Source: Hirsutella rhossiliensis
Taxonomy: Eukaryota; Ascomycota; Sordariomycetes; Hypocreales; Ophiocordycipitaceae
Direction: 5' to 3'
DNA: 64,000 nt
NCBI RefSeq assembly: GCF_020360975.1
Contig: NW_025408669.1
Span: 3,472,001-3,536,000, forward strand
Made by a program: the position numbers and the translations under genes. The notes below the pieces were generated by a model. It did not search any database. It saw only the letters and a program-made list of their open reading frames with translations, and was not told where the DNA came from. Positions 57,720 through 64,000 of this stretch are shown piece by piece (positions within the stretch are counted from its first letter, which is position 1; every line of letters starts with the position of its first letter).

Positions 57720-58170
57720 GGGCGGAGGACGAGGCACTCAGGAGTCAGTGGGCGGAACCCGCGGCAGCAACAGCAGGGAGAGGAAGAGCTGGCCGACTTC
57801 ATCGACTACCGGTCCTGGCGACAGTCGCAGTGGTTACAGACGGACTTTGCCCTCCCGCTGAGCGAGGACAGCCTGTCGTCGGCCTTGGACCTGGTCCCAT
57901 CCTTCAGCGAGACGTGTATCGCCTTCAGGCTTGTGTCCCCCCCTTCACCCCCCCCGGATGAGGCCGGCCGCCGCCAACAGCAGCCATTGCCCCTCCTGAC
58001 GAGCTACGTCGAGACGCTGACCAGGTCGCCGCCGTCGGCCACGAGGACCTGGCCAGGCACTACTACATCGTCGACCTGCTTCTGGCCGACGACGAGGTCA
58101 GGAGGTTCTCCGCCTGGGCGGGAAGGTTGCGGTGGAAGGGCGGCAAGACGCGAGGAGCTGGTTGTATGTA
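57720..58170 (+). pseudogene. Possible frameshifted coding relic of unknown family
   Basis: A plausible protein segment, LADFIDYRSWRQSQWLQTDF followed by ALPLSEDSLSSALDLVPSF and LPLLTSYVETLT, is read in one frame to about 58024. The next plausible segment (VAAVGHEDLARHYYIVDLLL, then DDEVRRFSAWAGRLRWKGG) is in another frame and ends at TAG near 58170. The change occurs at CTGACCAGGTCGCC, where no sensible intron fits. The composition looks coding in both parts. No family was recognised; the sequence could also be a terminal exon of a gene with an unseen start. Confidence 0.35.
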
Positions 58171-59288
58171 GCTACCCGGGTGCCCGCCCATCTAAGTCAG
58201 TCGGGGGTGGAGAGAGGGGGGAGGAGGCCACGCACGTACCGTACTGTAGGTCCGCATGGGGGAGGCGTGCTAGCAACTCCAGGAATCCAAAGTGTGTGTA
58301 TGACACGGGATCGCCCTTATGTGCAGGTGTGTGTGTATGTATGTCGGGGCAGATGGAAATGGTCACGCATGGCATGGGGCGAAGATGGGGATGTGGAGAG
58401 AAAGATGGAGAAGGAGAGAGAGAACGGGCATCCTACGTAGAATAAACGCACATGGCTAAGCCGTATCTAGGCAATCGCGCACAAGCAAAGCAACACATGC
58501 GTACATATGTTGGTGATATGAGGAGCAGGGGGGGGGGCTGTGAGGTTGGGCAAACAACAGACATGTCTTCTTCCCGAGGCATCTAGGATGGTTGGCCACC
58601 CCACCCGGGTATCCTTGGCGCGTCCCCTCCCCTCAGCTTCTTTCTCTCCATTGCTGGGGGAGGAAAAAGCAAAGTCGCTCCCTCCATCGTACCGTATCGT
58701 ACCGCCTCTCCGTTTCGGCCAGGTCAGGCCAGCACGGGGCAGGCATGGCCGGGGGTGCGTCGGGGCTTCCGTTGGACTGACTAGCACCATGGTAGGATAG
58801 GGAGAGACAGAGAGACAGCAGTAGAGGCTCTGGGGTCAGGGAGGCAACGGCCGGAGCACGTGACGGCGGCGAGCAGATGGCATCTATTTGATGCCTCCCC
58901 CTCCCCCCTTTCTCTTCCCGTCGTATAGGTGCCATTGAAGCCCCAAGTCGTAATTTGACGACGGCCCTATTTGCTGTGGACATTGTGCTCGATGCTCAGT
59001 GGTCCACCCGGTAGGAGAGCGGCAAGGAGGAAGACCCCCATCCAGAATATCGAAGGTATTGCGCTTCCAACGCCAAGTCTCTTGGCCCCCCTCGTCGCCC
59101 GTGAACCGGCGGCCCTCTCCCCACTGAGCAGGACCGGGGAGAGCAGAGAGGTGACGAACAGAAACAAGGGCCGGCCGGCCGGCTTGTTGATGAGCCTAGC
59201 CTTGTCCTGCCTTCCGAAGCCGCAGCCGGTCCGGTCCGGTCCGCACCGACTCAGGGCTCGCCGGCAATGACATGACCGACGACAGGCA
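58171..59288. other. Intergenic region, promoter of the Zn2Cys6 gene
   Basis: About 1.1 kb. It contains purine-rich GAGAGAGA stretches, a G-run near 58530 and GC-rich sequence before the start at 59289. A long minus-strand frame over 58967-59824 is an antisense shadow of the regulator gene. Confidence 0.5.
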
Positions 59289-61117
59289 ATGGTCAAGCCC
59301 GATCCCGACGGCCCGGCCGCCGAGACAACACTTCCGGCCCGGCAACGGAAGTGGCACCCTCGAGTCTTTACCGGCTGTGTCAACTGCCGCCGCCGACACG
59401 TCAAGTGCGACGAGCGGACCCCCTCGTGCACAAACTGCACCCGCCTGAACCTGCCCTGCAACTTCGACCGCCGCTTCGTCTTCAAGGCCGTCCCTTCGCC
59501 CTCGGGCTCCAAGCGAAGGCCGTCGTCATCTGCCGAGCAACAAGCCTCGTCGGCCAGTTCCACCTCGGCCTCGCCTTGCAGCAACGAGGACCCCATCGAA
59601 GACGATGCCGTTGTCGTGGCGCAGGACCGGCCGCCCACGCCGGGCCAGGCCAGGCCCTCTGCTGCCGCCGCAGCCGTCGCACTCGCCCGTCCTGGAGCGG
59701 CGGCGTCTCCCCTCGGCTTCGACTTCGCCGTGTCCGGCAGCATGGTCTCGACCAGCTCCGCCTGGGGCGTTGAGTCGTCCTTCGACCTCGCCCGGCCCGA
59801 CCCGGCTGCGCATATTGACTGCAACGAGACGCTCTACTACCATCACTTCCTTAGCACCGTTTCCACATATCTCATCATCTACGACACGCCCGCCAACGCC
59901 AACCCATACCGCATACTGCCCCAGCTCGTTGGCAACTCGGGCCTGCTCCAGGACACCATGAAGGCCCTCGGCGCCATGCACCTGTCGGGCCTCCGCCACG
60001 TGCAGGACCAGCGCATCCACCGCAGCGCGGCCATGAAGGCGTACGGTAGCGTCGTCACAAGGCTCCGAGATGCCGTTTCGTCGGGCCACCAGGCCAACCT
60101 AGAGCTCCTGGCGACGAGCCTGCTCCTGTGCATGTTCGAGAAGATGTCCTCGACCGACGACTCGTGGAAGATCCACTTGTTGGGGGCCGGACAAATCTTC
60201 CAGTCCATGTACAGCCCGCGCACGACCCTGCCCAACAGCGACGGCGCCGACGGCCTCGGCGTCGCCGCCAACCTGCCGCTCCGGCGCTTCCTCGTCTCCG
60301 TCATGTCCTACCTCGATGTCGCCGCCGCCTGCGCCACCGGCGGCGGCGCCCTCATCCCGGGCGACTACTGGGAGACGCTGGGCGGCGGGTGGGAATACAA
60401 CCTAGGGGTCCCCAGCTTTGCCGAGACGCGCAGCTCGGCCGACCGGACCATGGCCCAGCTGCGCAGCGCGTGGTCCCGCGTCATGTCCATCCAGACGGAC
60501 ATCAGCAAGTTTGTCAAGCTGCTGCAGTCAGGGGTAGACGGCCGGCAAAGGAAGATTTTCCACGACGACATTGATCATCGCATAAAGAACTGGCACAAGA
60601 GTGCCCCGGACATGTTCCTGCGACTCGAGGGCATGGACGCGATACCCGAAGGCGCCCCAGAGGAGGAGGTGGAGGCTCTGACGGCGACAGCATGCATTCA
60701 GTGCTACGCCCTGGCCTGCACTGTCTATCTTGAGAGGGTCTCCACGAGGAGAATCGGGAGCGCGGCCTTTGACCCGGAGATCAAGAAGATCGTGGACAGG
60801 ATCGTGACACTCATCCTCACCTTTTCTAGGGGCATCAATCGGCTGGCGATACTCTGGCCCTTTCTCACGGCAGGCATCGCCACGGTGGAAGTAGAGCAGC
60901 AACGCTTGCTGCGCGAGTGGTTATTGGGAATGAAGAGCTTTGGCTTCAAGGTAAAGCACACTGACCGACCCGACGCTGACTCTGCTGACGATGTGTTGCA
61001 CAGCATGTTTGTCGCGTCTTGGACACTCTCGAGTACTCGTGGGAACAGATGAGGCAGTACGGCGGGCTAAACTATGACGAATTTGAGGTTATGATATCTT
61101 CCAACTTGGTTCCTTGA
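59289..61117 (+). CDS. Zn(II)2Cys6 binuclear-cluster transcription regulator
   Basis: A 591-residue nuclear regulator in two exons: 59289..60950 and 61004..61117. The 53-nt intron (GTAAAG...CACAG) is phase 0; without it the protein ends in an unrelated tail, while the spliced end reads HVCRVLDTLEYSWEQMRQYG. The zinc cluster uses Cys30, Cys33, Cys40, Cys47, Cys50 and Cys57 (GCVNCRRRHVKCDERTPSC, then TNCTRLNLPC). A Ser/Ala-rich linker follows (70-170). The middle-homology-type region (NETLYYHHFLSTVSTYLI to GAGQIF) matches the Fungal_trans_2 style. DNA targets are unknown. It is convergent with the urea carboxylase gene, only 179 bp apart, so a regulatory link is possible but unproven. Confidence 0.92.
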
Positions 61118-61296
61118 TTTGGCGCAACATGGGGCGAGATAAACGGACAAACGAAGAAGGGGTAGAAGAACGAGGAAGCCTTCGGTAGCACCAGGGCACA
61201 TGACGAGACGATTGCCATTCACTGCTTCTCCACCGCACAGGCGTCATGTCTTCTTGTTCCGCCTGGCGTCGTGTTCTTCCGCGCGCTGCTGCACCG

Positions 61297-64000
61297 TCAA
61301 GACGATGCCGTAACCCGAGGCCGTGACAGCACCATGAGCGTTTCTCCAGGCTTGACGACATCGCCGGGCGCGACGACGATGCTCTCGATGGCGAGGCCGG
61401 CCTGGGCCGTCGATGCCGCGACGTTGACCTCCATCTTCATGGCTTCCAGGGTGAACAGGACGTCGCCCGCCTCGATGGCGTCTCCATTTTGGACGTGGAT
61501 CTTGTACACGCTGGCGTGCATGCTCGTCTGAATCTCCAGCGTCTCGTCTGCGGTCTTGAGTTAGGTAGCCCGGAGCACGTGATTCTACATGTCTTCACCG
61601 ACGTCGTCCAAGGGAGGCAACGCATCCTTTTCTTCGACTTTTTGCTCCGCCTGCCACTGAGACAGGAGAAGCCTTTCTTTGTTGACGCCGAAAGTCAGCG
61701 GCTCGTCGGCCCCGACTGGCAGACGCCGCAACGCACTTGCCGACTTCAATGGCCGTGGCGGCCTGTTGTCTTGCCTCGAAAGCCGCCGCCTCCTCAGCGA
61801 CGCTCTCGCAAAACTCGGAATACTCGCCGACGTCGAACTCGGTCTGGGTCGTGGATAACTCGTACTTGCCGGCCTGGCAGCGGCTGTGGATGTGCTCAAA
61901 CTCGTCCTCGTCGACCGTGTAGAAGCTCAACTGGTCAAAGTTGTCAAAGAGCCATGGCCGGTCGCCGACGTCCTTGTTGACGCAGAACTTGTCCCAGCCC
62001 GGAAGCGTGCGACCGATATTAACGTAGCCGCCGGGAGAGTCCTGTGAGTGATTCCGCTGTTAGCCTCGTTCATGCCGACCATGATGCTGGGAGAGGCTCG
62101 CGACTGGGTCGCAGCAGAAGAAGCACCCGCCAATGCCGAGGCCGCCGGCGGGCGAAACGGTCCTCGACGGGCTGGATTTTGGCACCATCAGCCGCGCTCG
62201 CGGATCCAAGGGAATTCCAATTGGCGTCCCGCTCCAAAACCCGACACCCACGACGAGAATCCTCGTGCTCAGCACTTGCTCGAGAATTTCCTGCTTCGAG
62301 TCGAGGCCGTTGGAGCGAGCAATGAACTCTACCGGATCGGGAAGGTATGCTGCGTATGGGCGCTGCGTCGCCATGTACCGCTCCACGCATATCTTGTTGA
62401 CTTCATCGTCAAAGACCATGGGCAGCCGAATGTGACGGCTTGATAGCTTCTTGGCCCCTGATCCGGAGCCTCGTTCGTCAACCAGGACGCGTTTGATGAT
62501 GTCGACCAGGCCGCTCTGTGGGATGGGAAAACAATCGTATTCGACCAACAAGCCTGTCAATTCGTCAGCTTTCGTCGCTTACGCAGCTACGAGACGGCAG
62601 GGTTTACTGCATCCTATGGGCGTTATGAGGCAAACATCGCGGATGCCAGCCCGGTCGATTGCCTCGCCCACAGCCTGCACCCTGCAACGGACTTCAAGCT
62701 GCAACGATTGCAAGAACTCCACCGATATATATGAGTCTCCAGCCTGCCGCATTGTCACATCTCCGAGCCGGCAGATGATGGCTGTTGACCCAGTCTTCAA
62801 CCCCAAGCCTGATGGAGGCGACAGGGGCAGCGGCTCGACGGGTTCAGAGTTTCCAAGTGCAAGGCTGGAGATAGCCTCGATAAATTCCTTCAGGCGTCTT
62901 CCAAGCTCCGTGGCAGACTGTATCGTCATCGGCGTAAAGAGAAACTTGTCGCCCGGCTTCATCTGGCCCACCTTGAATAGCTCGGCCCGTGGGATCAAAT
63001 GGGAGGTGGTGAACCCGCCCAACGACGGGGCGTCCGCGGAGAAGATGACGCACGAGTCTCCAGTCCAGTTCAGAGCTCCAATGGGATAAGGATAGTCGAG
63101 GTAGTTGCTGGGGTGAGAGCCGCCTTCGCCACCCGTCTGTCTCGCCCAATATGGCTGTGATCCATGAAGGCGGACACCAATACGCGATGCCTGGTGCGAC
63201 ACGGTCCATTCGCTCGAGTAAATGGATTCTACGTCTTCTGGAGTCATGATATCAGGAGAATCGTGGGGGCCAGACAGACAGCAAACGATGTTTGAATCCC
63301 AGACTGGAATTCGAGGCGCCTGAAGCTCAAAGGCCTCGAACATGCCGGCCTTGTTCATCTCCAGGATGTCTCCGGCTACCAGCTGACGCCCCTGAAGTCC
63401 GCCAATTTCCACCACGGGATTCGTGGACTTGGCATTGAGGTACAGGGGTATGCCGGGGAAGCCGCCTCGGACGGCGAGATGGGTGCGGCAACCGCCGGAC
63501 AGAGCACCCACCGACAACAGGGCGCCAGCTGGCACATCAAGACGCGTGTACATGGGAACAGGAGATTCGTCGATTTGAGCATCGGCCACGGCGCCCGCCA
63601 TCGCCACGATGGCTTTCTGATGGAACTTGATTTTGGGTCCCGAGTAGGTAATCTCGAGCAGCTCGCAGCTGGGATCATTTCCTGCCACGCAGTTGGCGAG
63701 CTGCGCGTGCAGCGCAATCTATTGGACCCCCTTCTGGTATACCGAAGCCGACGCCACGCCGTCCTGGAAAGTCGTGGATTGTGGTGTAGCTGCCTGGGGA
63801 AACAATCTCCATGACGCAAGGTGTGTATTCGAAGCTCTTCAAGAAGTTGGTCGTTGTCCGTCCCTGAGAGAACGCAGAGGACTCGAGAATCTTGCGCAAC
63901 AAGTCGGCGTTGGTGACAATGCCCTGCAGCTTGGTAACAGCCAAGGTCTGGGTAAGGGCGGAGATGGCAACGGCCCTGGTGCGGCCGTGTGCCATCACCT
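61297..64000 (-). CDS. Urea carboxylase (3' part), with apparent one-base frameshift
   Basis: Biotin enzyme that carboxylates urea to allophanate. Visible domains, in order: the end of the biotin carboxylase (HGRTRAVAISALTQTLAV, KLQGIVTNADLLRKIL), the AHS2/KipA-like region (SPGSYTTIHDFPGRRGVGFG to LITPIG), AHS1/KipI-like (SLLVEYDC, ICVERYMATQRPYAAYLP, VVGVGFWSGTPIG, DSPGGYVNIGRTL), and the biotin carrier (HASVYKIHVQNG; biotinyl Lys in LEAMKME). The gene continues beyond 64000. Introns: GTAAAC...TTGACAG near 62620-62550; one ending CACAG at 62042 whose donor is unresolved; GTGCGT...AAAG near 61733-61670; GTGAAG...CGCAG of 51 nt near 61600-61550 with a CTAAC branch site. After GGPID an extra base at about 63716-63717 shifts the frame; without it the reading continues as DALHAQLANCVAGNDPS, matching family spacing. 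Either a damaged allele or a sequence error. Confidence 0.85.

Noticed and set aside
57627..58445. Single long plus-strand frame of 272 codons
   Set aside because: Only the central part looks like protein, and its continuation is in another frame; the 3' half is Arg/Gly/Ser filler. Kept only as a possible relic.
58967..59824. Minus-strand frame of 285 codons
   Set aside because: Antisense to the zinc-cluster regulator, whose Cys pattern fixes the coding strand.
61540..61740. Apparent stop codons and a frameshift in the linker before the biotin-carrier domain
   Set aside because: Two ordinary introns (GTGCGT...AAAG and GTGAAG...CGCAG with a CTAAC branch site) restore one frame, giving a normal linker and carrier domain. 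They are not damage, unlike the break at 63716.
62042..62110. Donor GTGCTT directly after GIGG for the AHS1 intron
   Set aside because: It would leave phase 2 before a phase-0 acceptor and shift DSPGGY out of frame. Donor GTCGCG fits the frame but is atypical, so the boundary is left open.
1..64000. tRNA, rRNA, CRISPR, insertion sequence or viral genes
   Set aside because: No B-box plus A-box pair, no regular spaced repeats, and no transposase or capsid/replicase motif was recognised by eye on either strand; a tRNAscan or repeat-library search would settle this.

Overview
The window is nuclear DNA of a filamentous ascomycete (Pezizomycotina, most likely Sordariomycetes and perhaps Hypocreales; the class is inference). 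The evidence is short GT-AG introns of about 50-220 nt inside conserved domains, GC-rich coding sequence, single-gene transcription units, and families typical of moulds: F-box/ankyrin proteins, a HET-like relic, a Zn2Cys6 regulator, a Crh-type cell-wall enzyme, a fungal urea carboxylase and AtoA/Gpr1-type transport. No bacterial, phage, tRNA, rRNA or CRISPR feature was seen. Gene models were built by hand; splice sites were accepted when phase and protein conservation agreed.

Left part (0-12 kb) is conserved housekeeping sequence: an acetate/ammonium transporter of the GPR1/FUN34/YaaH family (-), a mitochondrial J-protein (+), an orphan membrane protein with about seven spans (-), mitochondrial methylglutaconyl-CoA hydratase for leucine breakdown (+), and a large Ubp2-type deubiquitinase (-). 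From 13 to 18 kb two F-box/ankyrin genes lie in tandem. After a 3.5 kb gap come a secreted HNH nuclease and a GPI-anchored GH16 Crh-like wall transglycosylase, then a Sec7-PH ARF exchange factor on the other strand.

The middle (30-46 kb) is gene-poor. A DUF4863 (4-hydroxylaminobenzoate lyase-like) gene, a membrane-anchored lipase-like hydrolase and an aldo-keto reductase sit between gene-free stretches of 3-6 kb. From 46 to 50 kb there is a GHSLGG esterase and the FHA protein of the RES splicing complex (Pml1/SNIP1).

The right part (50-58 kb) looks like accessory sequence in decay: a short F-box gene, a multi-frameshift relic of an unnamed fungal family, the C-terminal end of a HET-like gene, and a frame-broken coding relic. 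The palindromic 9-mer GTACAGTAC/GTACTGTAC recurs through the gene-free DNA from 36.8 to 57.4 kb. The right edge holds a Zn2Cys6 regulator convergent with a urea carboxylase that runs off the window and carries an apparent one-base frameshift.
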